Assembly (NCBI RefSeq): GCF_000308415.1
Contig: NZ_BAFS01000065.1
Span: 1-61,358 of the forward strand
Length of the DNA: 61,358 bases
Direction: 5' to 3'
Source of the DNA: Nocardia asiatica NBRC 100129
GTDB taxonomy: Bacteria; Actinomycetota; Actinomycetes; Mycobacteriales; Mycobacteriaceae
Part shown: in pieces, positions 28,430 to 36,346 of the stretch
Position numbering within the stretch: the first letter of the stretch is position 1
How the letters are laid out: the number at the start of each line of letters is the position of its first letter
The notes under the pieces: model-generated
Database searches by the model: none
Seen by the model: the letters and a program-made list of their open reading frames with translations, nothing else
Told to the model about the DNA's origin: nothing
Made by a program: the position numbers and the translations under genes

Positions 28430-28873
28430 TCACTCGCGTTGTTCGTTCTCGATGCGCCGCAGGATGTCCAGCATCGCCAGCACCGACTCCGCGCGGACCG
28501 TACCCTGTTGCAGGCCGTCGCGCAGCACCAGTTCCAGCACCTCGTGCTCGGCATTTCCCTTGAGCGCGTTGATCAATGCCAGTTCGCTGCCCCGCGCGGC
28601 CGCCAGTTGCGGATCGGTGAACGGATCCAGGCTGTCGAGCCCGAAGTAGCCGCGGAACACCTCGAGCGTCTCATAGGACGGGTTCACCGCCTGCCCGGTG
28701 CGCAGCTTCCAGAGGTAGTTCGCGGACAGGCTCGTCCCGGTGGTGCGGTGGATGTCCTCGGCGAGCGCTCGATGGGTGATCTCCTGCGGCCGTCCGTCTT
28801 TGCTCGCGGGCGGGTGCATTCCGTTGATCAGCGTGTTGAGAGCCCGCGTGAACGGGTGTGCTTCCTCCCCCAT
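28430..28873 (-). CDS. XRE-like helix-turn-helix regulator
   Basis: DNA-binding protein (147 aa). The HTH lies at about residues 25-75 (THRALAEDIHRTTGTSLSANYLWKLRTGQ, then PSYETLEVFRGYFGL), followed by a helical tail that could be the target of the downstream peptidase. ATG 28873 lies 10 nt from AGGAGA (28884-28889); GTG 28879 is an alternative. A minus-strand -10 hexamer TATGAT is at 28915-28920. First gene of the regulator-peptidase-membrane protein cassette. Confidence 0.82.
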   Translation of the reverse strand: MGEEAHPFTRALNTLINGMHPPASKDGRPQEITHRALAEDIHRTTGTSLSANYLWKLRTGQAVNPSYETLEVFRGYFGLDSLDPFTDPQLAAARGSELALINALKGNAEHEVLELVLRDGLQQGTVRAESVLAMLDILRRIENEQRE

Positions 28874-28914
28874 GGTCACCGTGTCTCCTGTAGTTGACAG
28901 CGTGTGTGTCGTAG

Positions 28915-28920
28915 ATCATA
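28915..28920 (-). promoter_or_regulatory. -10 box of the XRE-ImmA-DUF6545 cassette
   Basis: TATGAT on the minus strand, about 42 nt upstream of ATG 28873. No good -35 element is visible at 16-18 bp, which suits an activated promoter. Confidence 0.5.
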
Positions 28921-29038
28921 CTCGTCCGTGCTCCGCCGGCGCATGCCGGTGTGGTCGCCCCGAAGGGGTGGGTGACCGCGAGAGGCCCGGCATCCGAAAG
29001 CGGGAGCAGGTGGGGCGATCATCGTCGCTCGCCCCATC

Positions 29039-30202
29039 TCATCGCATTTCCACCGGCAGTGCCAGCGGACCCCGATGGCGAAAACCGGAGCGCCAGACGA
29101 TCTCTCGCTCGTGCAGCGCGAGCATCGAGTCCGGCCACCGGGTGAGGACGTGATCGATCGCCGCGACCGTGACGGTGCGCACCAGCGCGTTGCCCAGGCA
29201 GGCGTGCATGCCGTAGCCGAGTCCGAGTTGCGCCCCGCGGTCCCTGACCAGGTCCAATTCACCGGGCTGGTCGAAGAATTCGGGATCGCGGTTGGCCGAG
29301 GCGAGGCACAGCAGGACGGTCTGCCCCGCGCGAATCGTGGTGTCGCCGAGGCTCAGGTCGGTCGTCGCGAAACGCGGCCCCGCCAGTACCTGCGGAGACA
29401 GGTACCGCAGCAATTCGTCCACGGCGGACTGCTTGTCGGCCGCCGTGCGCCACATCCGCACCCGGCCGGGATGGCCGAGCAGGGTGAGCAGCGAGCCCGC
29501 GATCAGGTCGGCGAGCACTTCGTACCAGACGAACAGCAGGTAGAACAGCAGTCCGGCCAGTTCGTCGGCGCTCGGCGAGCCGCAGTCCCGGTGCGCGGCG
29601 ACCCACCGGCCCAGCGCCGTGCCGGGCCGGGCCCGCGCGGTGGCGGCGGTGATGATCGCGTGCATGGCGGCGAGGGTGTCGCGGGCGCGGGGCGGCGACG
29701 CCGACGCGAGCAGTGTCGAATCCGCCCAGCCGAGCAGACGTTCCGAGACGGGTCCGTCCAAACCGAGCAGTTCGCTCAGCACGGCCGCGGGCAGGGGCAC
29801 CGCCAGCCGCTCGACCAAATCGACCGTCGTGCCCGGAGCGTGCTCGCGCAGCAGCGAATCCACCAGCCCGGGAGCGAGTTCGGCCCACTCGGCCAGCCTG
29901 CGCGGCGACAACTCGGCGGTCACCAGGCTGCGCAGCCGCGCGTGATCGGCCGGAGCGGCGTTGAGCATCTCGTCCAGCGGTGGTGGTACGAGGAAGCCGC
30001 GATAGTCGTCCCCCTGCGCGTGCCGGACCCGGGTGGACAGCCGTGGATCCAGCAGGCCGGCCCGCACATCACGGTATCGGGTGACCAGCCAAGCCGGCGG
30101 GCCGTCCGGCGTCCGGACGCGATGTACGCCCCCTGCGCTGCGCAGCCGATCGAGCGCGGGCCACGGGTCTCGTGCGAATTCGGGGTCGAACACGTCGGTC
30201 AC
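29039..30202 (-). CDS. Cytochrome P450 with altered I-helix
   Basis: P450 of 387 aa. The haem-binding loop LGYGMHACLG is near the C-terminus and ELLRYLSP is the ExxR helix. In the I-helix the usual (A/G)Gx(D/E)T(T/S) is replaced by FVWYEVLAD: the glutamate is kept but both the glycine and the proton-relay threonine are lost. This suggests non-standard oxygen chemistry or peroxide use. GTG 30202 (VTDVFDPEFARDPW) is chosen; upstream residues are not P450-like. No ferredoxin gene is adjacent. It precedes the XRE-ImmA-DUF6545 cassette by about 165 bp on the same strand. Confidence 0.88.
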   Translation of the reverse strand: MTDVFDPEFARDPWPALDRLRSAGGVHRVRTPDGPPAWLVTRYRDVRAGLLDPRLSTRVRHAQGDDYRGFLVPPPLDEMLNAAPADHARLRSLVTAELSPRRLAEWAELAPGLVDSLLREHAPGTTVDLVERLAVPLPAAVLSELLGLDGPVSERLLGWADSTLLASASPPRARDTLAAMHAIITAATARARPGTALGRWVAAHRDCGSPSADELAGLLFYLLFVWYEVLADLIAGSLLTLLGHPGRVRMWRTAADKQSAVDELLRYLSPQVLAGPRFATTDLSLGDTTIRAGQTVLLCLASANRDPEFFDQPGELDLVRDRGAQLGLGYGMHACLGNALVRTVTVAAIDHVLTRWPDSMLALHEREIVWRSGFRHRGPLALPVEMR

Positions 30203-30317
30203 CCGGCCATCATCTCGCACGATGGCGTGCGCACGGGTGGGGATGGTCTCCGCACGGACCGAATACACCGTCTCGCGCGGCGGGGGCGCTGCCGTCTCGC
30301 GCGGCAGGGCGCTCCGA

Positions 30318-30512
30318 TCAGGAGGCGGAGGCTCCGGTCTGCCGGATCGCGTCGAGAACCTCACCGTAGGTCAGCGTCGTGGAGTTCACCAGGGCGCGCT
30401 CCGACGGTACGTCGATGTCGACGGAGTCGATGCCGTTGACGCCGCGCAGCGCGGATTCGATGGCCGACGCGGACTCGCGGGTGACGTTGTGCAGAGTAAC
30501 TGTGTAGGTCAT
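30318..30512 (-). CDS. HMA-like ferredoxin-fold protein lacking CXXC
   Basis: Protein of 64 aa that follows the heavy-metal-associated fold: MTYTVTLHNVTRESASAIESALRGVNGIDSVDIDVPSERALV, then TYGEVLDAIRQTG. The GMxCxxC metal loop is replaced by NVTRES, so there is no cysteine in the protein and Cu(I) binding as in CopZ is not possible. Stand-alone HMA proteins of this kind are seen in actinobacteria. It is 115 bp upstream of the P450 gene on the same strand. Role unknown. Confidence 0.75.
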   Translation of the reverse strand: MTYTVTLHNVTRESASAIESALRGVNGIDSVDIDVPSERALVNSTTLTYGEVLDAIRQTGASAS

Positions 30513-30561
30513 GCAATTCGCATTGACCGATTCGTCCCGCCCAAACTTTCCTTTTCGCCGC

Positions 30562-30586
30562 GTTTGATCGCCCGGACCCCGGGAAT
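30562..30586 (+). promoter_or_regulatory. SigF/SigB-like stress promoter
   Basis: GTTT (30562-30565), a 15-bp spacer and GGGAAT (30581-30586) match the GTTT-N15-GGGTAT pattern of actinobacterial SigF/SigB-type promoters at 9 of 10 positions. It precedes a set of small stress-type genes (30625-31425). Confidence 0.6.
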
Positions 30587-30624
30587 AACGGAGTTGTCAT
30601 ACGACTCGACCCCCAGGGATTGCC

Positions 30625-31062
30625 ATGATCATCATCATCGGGCTCGTCGCCTTGATCGCGGCCGTGATTATCGGAGTTGCCGCCGTGGTCGGCAACACAG
30701 GCCCCGCTCAGCAACTGACGAGCGATTTCGCGGTATTCGACTATCACTTCCACGGCTCCACCGGCGCGCTGTTCGGCTACGGCGTCGTGCTAGGGGCGAT
30801 CGGGATGTTCGGACTGGCGCTCGTCCTAGCGGGCGCTTGGCGGGCGACCCGCCGCGGCATGGTCGCACGTCGTGAACTTGCGCAGTCGCGTCGCGAGATG
30901 GCGGCGGTGCGGCGTGATCTGGCGTCGGACAACACCGCTCCCGTCAAGGGCGCTGCCGGGGAGCCGGCCTGGCGGCGGTGGCTGCGCGCACCCGGTTCGG
31001 GTGGCGCCCGGACCGATCGCGGCGCGACGGTATCGACCTCGAAACCCGTGACCGCGAAATAG
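30625..31062 (+). CDS. Two-TM membrane protein of a stress cluster
   Basis: Protein of 145 aa with two hydrophobic helices (MIIIIGLVALIAAVIIGVAAVV and GYGVVLGAIGMFGLALVLAGAWRA), a short external loop between them, and a basic cytosolic tail. Layout resembles LapA-like membrane proteins, but I do not recognise the family. First gene after the SigF-like promoter and followed after 22 bp by the DUF6131 gene; likely made under stress or in stationary phase. Confidence 0.75.
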   Translation: MIIIIGLVALIAAVIIGVAAVVGNTGPAQQLTSDFAVFDYHFHGSTGALFGYGVVLGAIGMFGLALVLAGAWRATRRGMVARRELAQSRREMAAVRRDLASDNTAPVKGAAGEPAWRRWLRAPGSGGARTDRGATVSTSKPVTAK

Positions 31063-31084
31063 TTGAGAGAAAAGGAATACGACA

Positions 31085-31240
31085 ATGATTATTCTCGGCC
31101 TCATCCTCCTGGTTCTGGGCTGGCTGCTCGGAATTTCGCTGCTCACCACCGCGGGCATCATCGTGCTGATCATCGGGCTCGTACTGCTGGTGGCCGGCTC
31201 GGTGGGCCGTCCGGTGGGTGGCCGCCGCTGGTACTACTAG
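31085..31240 (+). CDS. DUF6131 small membrane protein
   Basis: A 51-residue protein, almost entirely two hydrophobic helices: MIILGLILLVLGWLLGISLL, then GIIVLIIGLVLLVAGSVG, ending RPVGGRRWYY. The helix pattern and the GSVGRPVGGRR tail match DUF6131 proteins of mycobacteria and relatives, whose function is unknown. ATG 31085 is preceded by GAGAAAAGGAA at good spacing. It lies between the two-TM gene and csbD, so it belongs to the same stress transcript. Confidence 0.8.
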   Translation: MIILGLILLVLGWLLGISLLTTAGIIVLIIGLVLLVAGSVGRPVGGRRWYY

Positions 31241-31251
31241 AGGAATTCGGC

Positions 31252-31425
31252 ATGAAGTTCGAAGATCGCCTCGCGCACCGAGTGCAAGCGACCAGGGGCA
31301 GCATGAAGAAATTCCTCGGCAAAGCGACCGGAAACTCCCGGCTGGAGGCCGAGGGGCGGCGTGATCAGGCTCGCGGCAACGTCAAGCGGGCCGCGGACAA
31401 ACTGCGGGACGCGTTCAAGCGCTGA
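31252..31425 (+). CDS. CsbD-family general stress protein
   Basis: Small hydrophilic protein (57 aa), rich in Lys, Arg and Ala. MKKFLGKATGNSRLEAEGRRDQARGNVKRAADKL shows the CsbD pattern of a helix hairpin with KxxGKxTGNxxLExEGxxxQ. In Bacillus subtilis csbD is under the general stress sigma factor. ATG 31252 has AGAGGAA upstream. It ends the stress transcript that starts at the SigF-like promoter. Biochemical role unknown. Confidence 0.85.
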   Translation: MKFEDRLAHRVQATRGSMKKFLGKATGNSRLEAEGRRDQARGNVKRAADKLRDAFKR

Positions 31426-31524
31426 CCGCGACCGGCGACCAGATGCCGGGCGCAGACCGATGGTCTACGCCCGGCAGCGGCGTGCGTGGGGAAAGCGGCA
31501 GTCGTGCGTCGGATCGCGACGACG

Positions 31525-32253
31525 TCAGATTCCGGCGACGTCGGCCAGCTGCCCGATACCGTAGGTGACGGCCATGGCCAGCGCACCGCCGACCACCACC
31601 CGCAGCACCGCTCGGCCACGGGAGCTGCCACCCAGCCCGGCGCTGACCGACCCGGTGAGGGCGAGCGCCGCGAGCACGGCCGCGAACGTCACCGGAATGC
31701 GCGCGGTGACCGGCGGCAGCAGGATCGCCAGCAAGGGCAGCAGTGCGCCGAGCGTGAAAGCCACCGCCGAGGACAACGCCGCCTGCCAGGGATTGGTCAG
31801 CTCGGTGGGGTTCAGGCCGAGTTCGGCCTCCGCGTGCGCGGTGAACGCGTCGTGCGCGGTGAGTTCCTCGGCGACTTTGCGCGCCGTTTCGGGCGTCAGC
31901 CCTTTCGCCTGGTAGATCTCCGACAGTTCGGCCAGCTCGTAGTCCGGCTCGTCGCGCAACTCCCGGCGTTCTTTCGCCAGCAGGGCCCGCTCCGAATCGC
32001 GCTGGGTGCTGACCGATACGTATTCGCCCACCGCCATCGAGATCGCGCCCGCCGAAATACCCGCGATGCCCGCGGTGAACAACGCCGCGGTGTCGGTCGT
32101 CGCCGCCGCGACGCCGACGACCAGCCCGGCCGTGGACACGATGCCGTCGTTCGCGCCGAGCACGCCCGCGCGCAGCCAATTGAGCTTGCCTGCGAAACCG
32201 TCGCCGTGCGGTTCGTGCGGATGCGCGCCGGAGGCACTGGTGGTTCGAGCCAT
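31525..32253 (-). CDS. VIT1/CCC1-family transporter
   Basis: Membrane protein (242 aa) of the vacuolar iron transporter/CCC1 family. NWLRAGVLGANDGIVSTAGLVVGVA is the N-terminal signature, with SAGAISMAVGEYVSVSTQRDSERA after it and a cytosolic metal-binding helix region with many Glu (LRDEPDYELAEL, EELTAHDAF) between helices 2 and 3. It probably moves Fe2+ or Mn2+ out of the cytosol. A His-containing tail (HPHEPHGDG) precedes helix 1. A TAAGGT -10 box 6 nt upstream of the ATG indicates a leaderless mRNA. Confidence 0.9.
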   Translation of the reverse strand: MARTTSASGAHPHEPHGDGFAGKLNWLRAGVLGANDGIVSTAGLVVGVAAATTDTAALFTAGIAGISAGAISMAVGEYVSVSTQRDSERALLAKERRELRDEPDYELAELSEIYQAKGLTPETARKVAEELTAHDAFTAHAEAELGLNPTELTNPWQAALSSAVAFTLGALLPLLAILLPPVTARIPVTFAAVLAALALTGSVSAGLGGSSRGRAVLRVVVGGALAMAVTYGIGQLADVAGI

Positions 32254-32259
32254 GAACGC

Positions 32260-32265
32260 ACCTTA
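32260..32265 (-). promoter_or_regulatory. -10 box for the VIT-family gene
   Basis: On the minus strand TAAGGT is followed by 6 nt and then ATG 32253; no ribosome site is present. Confidence 0.5.
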
Positions 32266-32291
32266 ATCAACGCCGCACGCGTCCACGGGAC

Positions 32292-32666
32292 CTAATCGCG
32301 GTGCCGGCGCGGAATCGCGAGTGGATGCGGAAGCATCGTGCGGTGGATGATCTGCAGGATCAGCAGGAACAGAATCGAGAGCGCGGCGGTGGTGTAGTCC
32401 CCGAGCAACACCGCCAGCACCGCGAACGTGCCGAACACGGGAAACTCCAGCATCGCGCACCAGCGCAGGATCCGCAGCCGCCTGGCGTTGGCGGCCAGCC
32501 GTTGCACGCCGTCGTCGATGATGGTCAGCGCCGTCTCGTAGCGCACCATACCGTCGCCCACCTGGACGAACATGTGCACCGCTTGGTCGCGGCTGAGTTC
32601 GCCGAGCCAGGCTCGGTCGATCAGCCGCTTGCCCTCCTCGGCGACCTCCTTGATAACCGCGTCCAT
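32292..32666 (-). CDS. Two-TM protein of unknown function
   Basis: Protein of 124 aa. The first 70 residues are helical and amphipathic (EEGKRLIDRAWLGELSRDQAV), followed by two hydrophobic helices (MLEFPVFGTFAVLAVLLG and TTAALSILFLLILQIIH) and a short basic tail. ATG 32666 has GGAAGGGGG upstream, a clear ribosome site. I do not recognise a family. It lies between the VIT and PPOX genes on the same strand. Confidence 0.7.
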   Translation of the reverse strand: MDAVIKEVAEEGKRLIDRAWLGELSRDQAVHMFVQVGDGMVRYETALTIIDDGVQRLAANARRLRILRWCAMLEFPVFGTFAVLAVLLGDYTTAALSILFLLILQIIHRTMLPHPLAIPRRHRD

Positions 32667-32730
32667 GCGGCCCCCTTCCCAGTCGATCCCGGGAAGTCTA
32701 GCGGCCGAATCGTCCCTTCCCAGTGGCGAT

Positions 32731-33120
32731 TCAAGCCGGTGGGAAGACGTAGACCCGCTCCGGTGCGATCCGCACGATCAGCCGCCGCGCCTCGGGTTCC
32801 GGCGGCGGCGTCGCGCCGCCCATGTACTTGGCGTACATCGCGGTGGACAGGGTCTTCTCCGGGTCGTCGGTGATCTCGACCCGGCCGCGCACCTCCACGT
32901 ACCGGCCGTCGGCGCGGCTGAGCACCAGCAGGCTCACCCGGGGATCCCGCCGCATGTTCCGGGTTTTCAGCCGTCCCTCGATCGTGCTGAACAGCAGGGT
33001 GTCGCCGTCGTAGTCGACGAAGATCACCGAGGACTGCGGACGGCCGTCCGCGTTCGCGGTGGCCAGCACTGCGGCGTGGGGGCCGTCGATCAGGGCGCGC
33101 ACGGTGTGGTCGAGTGGCAT
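32731..33120 (-). CDS. PPOX-class F420/FMN-binding protein
   Basis: Split beta-barrel protein (129 aa) of the pyridoxamine-phosphate-oxidase-like class, often F420-dependent in actinobacteria. LIDGPHAAVLATANADGRPQSSVIFVDYDGDTLLFSTIEGRLKTRNMRRDPRVSLLVL is the core. Substrate unknown. ATG 33120 has GGAGGAG at ideal distance, and longer upstream frames are not conserved. Divergent from the SigG-like gene across 155 bp. Confidence 0.88.
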   Translation of the reverse strand: MPLDHTVRALIDGPHAAVLATANADGRPQSSVIFVDYDGDTLLFSTIEGRLKTRNMRRDPRVSLLVLSRADGRYVEVRGRVEITDDPEKTLSTAMYAKYMGGATPPPEPEARRLIVRIAPERVYVFPPA

Positions 33121-33275
33121 GGGAATTCTCCTCCTTCGATGCGGGAACCACGGTGATTCCCGATGTGCGGACTTCCGCCGGAAGCCGGAGGAATCGGGGC
33201 CTGCGATTCTTTTTCGGGTCCCGCCCGGTCTCATCTGTGACGGCTCACGTTCCGTGGACAGGAAAGGACCAGCGG

Positions 33276-34271
33276 ATGACCTCGACCAGCGCGCTGCCCG
33301 ACGCCGAATTCACCTGCCGCACCCAGCCGTATCGCCGGGAACTGCTCGCGCACTGCTACCGCATGCTCGGCTCGATTCACGACGCCGAAGACCTGGTACA
33401 GGAGACCTATCTGCGGGCATGGCGGTCCTTCGACACCTTCGAGGGGCGCTCCTCGGTGCGGACCTGGCTGTACCGGATCGCCACAAACGCGTGCCTGACC
33501 GCGCTCGGGCACCACGGGCGGCGTGTGCTGCCGTCCGGCCTCGGCGCACCGGGCGCGGACCCGTCCGCGCCGCCGGTGGCCGCCGCCGAGGTCAGGTGGC
33601 TCGAGCCACTGCCGGACGCCCTGGTGACGCCGGAGTCGGCGGACCCGGCCGGCGTGGCGGTGGCTCGCGACAGCCTGCGCCTGGCGCTCATCGCCTGCCT
33701 GCAATACCTCAACGGAAGACAGCGTGCCGTGCTGCTGCTGCGCGAGGTCCTCGGCATGCCCGCGGCCGAGGTCGCCGATCTGCTGGACACCAGCACCGCG
33801 GCGGTGAAGAGCACGTTGCAGCGCGCGCGGGCCCGGCTCGCCGAAGTGGCGACGGCTGCCGAGCAGGCCGTGCCGCCCAGCGATCCGGGACAACGCGCGC
33901 TGCTCGACGAGTACCTTGCCGCGTTCCACCGTGCCGATCCCGCGGCGCTCGAACGACTGCTGCACCGCGACGCCGTGCTGGAGATGCCGCCGTCGGGCAC
34001 CTGGTTCGCGGGCAAACGAACCTGCGTCGACTACCTGGCCCAGCAGGTCCTCGGCGCCCCGGGCGAGTGGCTGCTGTTTCCCGCCGCGGCCAACGGACAA
34101 CTGGCCGCGGTGGCCTATCACCGGGAAAACGGCTGCGACTATCGGGCTTTCGGCGTCGCGGTGCTCACCACTACGAAGGACTCGATCATCCGGATCACCG
34201 CGTTCGGCGACCCGGGCCTGGTCCCGGCCTTTGGATTCGCCCCGGCCCTCGGGACGACGGCGACCCGCTAG
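33276..34271 (+). CDS. SigG-like ECF sigma factor with SnoaL-type C-terminal domain
   Basis: Sigma factor of 331 aa. Region 2: LLAHCYRMLGSIHDAEDLVQETYLRAWRSFDTFEGRSSVRTWLYRIATNACL; region 4: LREVLGMPAAEVADLLDTSTAAVKSTLQRARARL. After it comes an NTF2/SnoaL-like domain (about 195-320), a layout seen in SigG, SigJ and ECF41-type factors, where the extra domain replaces an anti-sigma factor. ATG 33276 has AGGAAAGGA upstream. It converges with the helicase gene, overlapping by 4 bp. Confidence 0.88.
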   Translation: MTSTSALPDAEFTCRTQPYRRELLAHCYRMLGSIHDAEDLVQETYLRAWRSFDTFEGRSSVRTWLYRIATNACLTALGHHGRRVLPSGLGAPGADPSAPPVAAAEVRWLEPLPDALVTPESADPAGVAVARDSLRLALIACLQYLNGRQRAVLLLREVLGMPAAEVADLLDTSTAAVKSTLQRARARLAEVATAAEQAVPPSDPGQRALLDEYLAAFHRADPAALERLLHRDAVLEMPPSGTWFAGKRTCVDYLAQQVLGAPGEWLLFPAAANGQLAAVAYHRENGCDYRAFGVAVLTTTKDSIIRITAFGDPGLVPAFGFAPALGTTATR

Positions 34272-36211
34272 CTCCGGTCGGCGCCAGGACGGTCGTCTCG
34301 GATACCGATCCACGCGTAGTCGCGCGCCCTGGTGATCGCGACGAGCTTCTGGCGGTCGGCGAGTTCGGCTCGCTCGCGGCTCGCGCCCGCGCCCGGCTGC
34401 CCGCCGCCCGACCAGGTCGGGTGGAAGACGGCGGCGAAGTCGAGGCCCTTGGCCCGGTGCACCGTGCCGACCTTGACCGCGTCCCTCGGCGTCCCGTCGT
34501 ACTCCTCGAGGCGCAGCGTCGCTATGCCGACGGCGTCGAGCGCCCCGGCGAGCCGATCGCTCTCTTGGCGCGTCCTGGTCAGCACGGCGATATCCGACAG
34601 CGGTTTTCCGCACTCTCGGACGCCCCGGACCAGCGCGGCCTCCAGGTACGGGTCGGGTCCACGCCAGATGTGCACCAGGCCGTCGGGCAGGGCGACGTCG
34701 GCGTCGCGCAACAGCACACCGGGCGCGTCGTCGAAATCGCCCAGGGCGTTGACCGCGTCGATGCCTGCCGCGTTCTCCCAGACCCGGCGGCGATTGCGGT
34801 AGTTGACCCGCAGGATCTCGCCGCGCCCGCGCAGGTTGATCCCCGCGTCGGCCATTCGCCAGCCGCCCGGGTACACCTGCTGCTGGCCGTCGCCGAGCAG
34901 CAGCAGCGGACTCGATCCGTTGCCCCCGGCGATGGCATGGGCCAGCCGCAGCCCGGCCAGCGTCATGTCCTGCACCTCGTCGACGACGACCACGTCGTAC
35001 GGTTCGGCCAGCGGTTCGTTGCGGATCTCGGCCAGCGCGACGGCGATCACGTCGCTGTAGTCGGAGATGCCGCGCCGGCGCATCTCGCGCACGTAGGGGA
35101 CGTAGAGCCGCCGCCACACCTCGGCGCGCTGGTCGCCGTCGAGGCGGATGCCGTCGCGTCCGAAGCGCTCGGTGCGCTGGTAGACGTCGAGATCGTCGAT
35201 CTCCCGCCCCTTGATGACCCGGTCGATCTCCTCCCGCCAGTAGCTCTCGTGTGGCTCGATGGCCTCGAAGTCCGCTCTCGCGTCCGCCCAGACGCGAGCG
35301 AAAGCTTGGTCGGCGCCCTGTGGGTCGAGCCTGGGCGCCGCGATCCGCCGACCGAGGAAATCCAGCGCCCAAGCATGCAGTCCGGCGAACTGCACCCGGC
35401 CCTCGGTCCCGGGCGCGAGCCGGCGGAAGTAGGTCTCTTGGCAGTTCGCCAGGGTCTTGACGAACGTCGTGTACAGCTGACGTCCGGTGGATCGCTTGGC
35501 CTGCCTGGCCATCCGGTGCAGGGCCACCACCGTCTTGCCGGTGCCTGCGGGCCCGGCCAGCCGTGCCGGGCCGGTGTAGGCGCGGTTGACCAGAGCTTCC
35601 TGTTCGGGGTCCAGGAATGTCATCCAGTGCTGGAACGGGCTCCGCAGCGCCGTGTCCCGCTGCGGAGCGAGCACGTCCGCCCGTTCGAGCAGGGCGAGAT
35701 CCGGTGGGCCGTCCTCTTCGATGTCGAGCAGGTCGTAGTCGCGCGCGGACTGGTGCGCGATCGTGTTCGCGATCGCCTGTGCCCGGCTCGGGCGCAGTTG
35801 CCGGTCTCGCGCGCGGATCACCCGATCGAGCTCGCCGGGCCCGGCGACGGCGAAGCGACCGTCCTCGCGCAGCTGCGCCGCGGCCGGGACGAGCAGGACG
35901 ATCTGCACGTCGTGGGCGACCACCTTCTCCCGCCCGAACTGCAACTTGCCGAACCTCTTTTCGACGTCGCGGTGGATGTCGTCGAGTTCGGCGGGCACGT
36001 CATCGGCGAAGCGCAACGCGAAAAGCCCTGTCCCGCAGATCAGCAGCGCGTGGGCGTGGTCGGCGGGCGTGCGGCCCGGATCGCGGTGCACGAGCAGGTA
36101 CCGCCCCGGCCGAGCCAGCGCGTCGGCGAGAAACGCCCCCTGGTGCGACGTGAAGCCGGGAATGCGGGCCAGCGTGTCCGCCACACGGGCAAGCCAGGTG
36201 TCGGTGCTCAT
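34268..36211 (-). CDS. UvrD/Rep-type superfamily 1 helicase
   Basis: ATPase of 647 aa. Walker A GPAGTGKT is at 220-227, the DExx box VVVVDEVQDM at about 407-416, motif III LLLLGDGQQQVYPGG, motif IV RVNYRNRRRVW, motif V GTVHRAKGLDFAAVF and motif VI LVAITRARDYAWIG. The first 200 residues are not helicase; they may hold a degenerate nuclease-related (NERD-like) domain. It should unwind or translocate on DNA with 3'-5' polarity. ATG 36211 follows GGAAGGGGGACC. It stands alone, so a repair or defence role cannot be judged from context. Confidence 0.85.
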   Translation of the reverse strand: MSTDTWLARVADTLARIPGFTSHQGAFLADALARPGRYLLVHRDPGRTPADHAHALLICGTGLFALRFADDVPAELDDIHRDVEKRFGKLQFGREKVVAHDVQIVLLVPAAAQLREDGRFAVAGPGELDRVIRARDRQLRPSRAQAIANTIAHQSARDYDLLDIEEDGPPDLALLERADVLAPQRDTALRSPFQHWMTFLDPEQEALVNRAYTGPARLAGPAGTGKTVVALHRMARQAKRSTGRQLYTTFVKTLANCQETYFRRLAPGTEGRVQFAGLHAWALDFLGRRIAAPRLDPQGADQAFARVWADARADFEAIEPHESYWREEIDRVIKGREIDDLDVYQRTERFGRDGIRLDGDQRAEVWRRLYVPYVREMRRRGISDYSDVIAVALAEIRNEPLAEPYDVVVVDEVQDMTLAGLRLAHAIAGGNGSSPLLLLGDGQQQVYPGGWRMADAGINLRGRGEILRVNYRNRRRVWENAAGIDAVNALGDFDDAPGVLLRDADVALPDGLVHIWRGPDPYLEAALVRGVRECGKPLSDIAVLTRTRQESDRLAGALDAVGIATLRLEEYDGTPRDAVKVGTVHRAKGLDFAAVFHPTWSGGGQPGAGASRERAELADRQKLVAITRARDYAWIGIRDDRPGADRS

Positions 36212-36346
36212 GGGTCCCCCTTCCGGGGCACACCTACCCCGTCTTCGACGGTAAAGTCCGAGCGTCGAGGAGGGAACGGACCGAACGCATTCGCTTGGAA
36301 CCGTTACCGAAGCGGGCGGATCGGACATCCGGCCGTAGTCGAGTCG

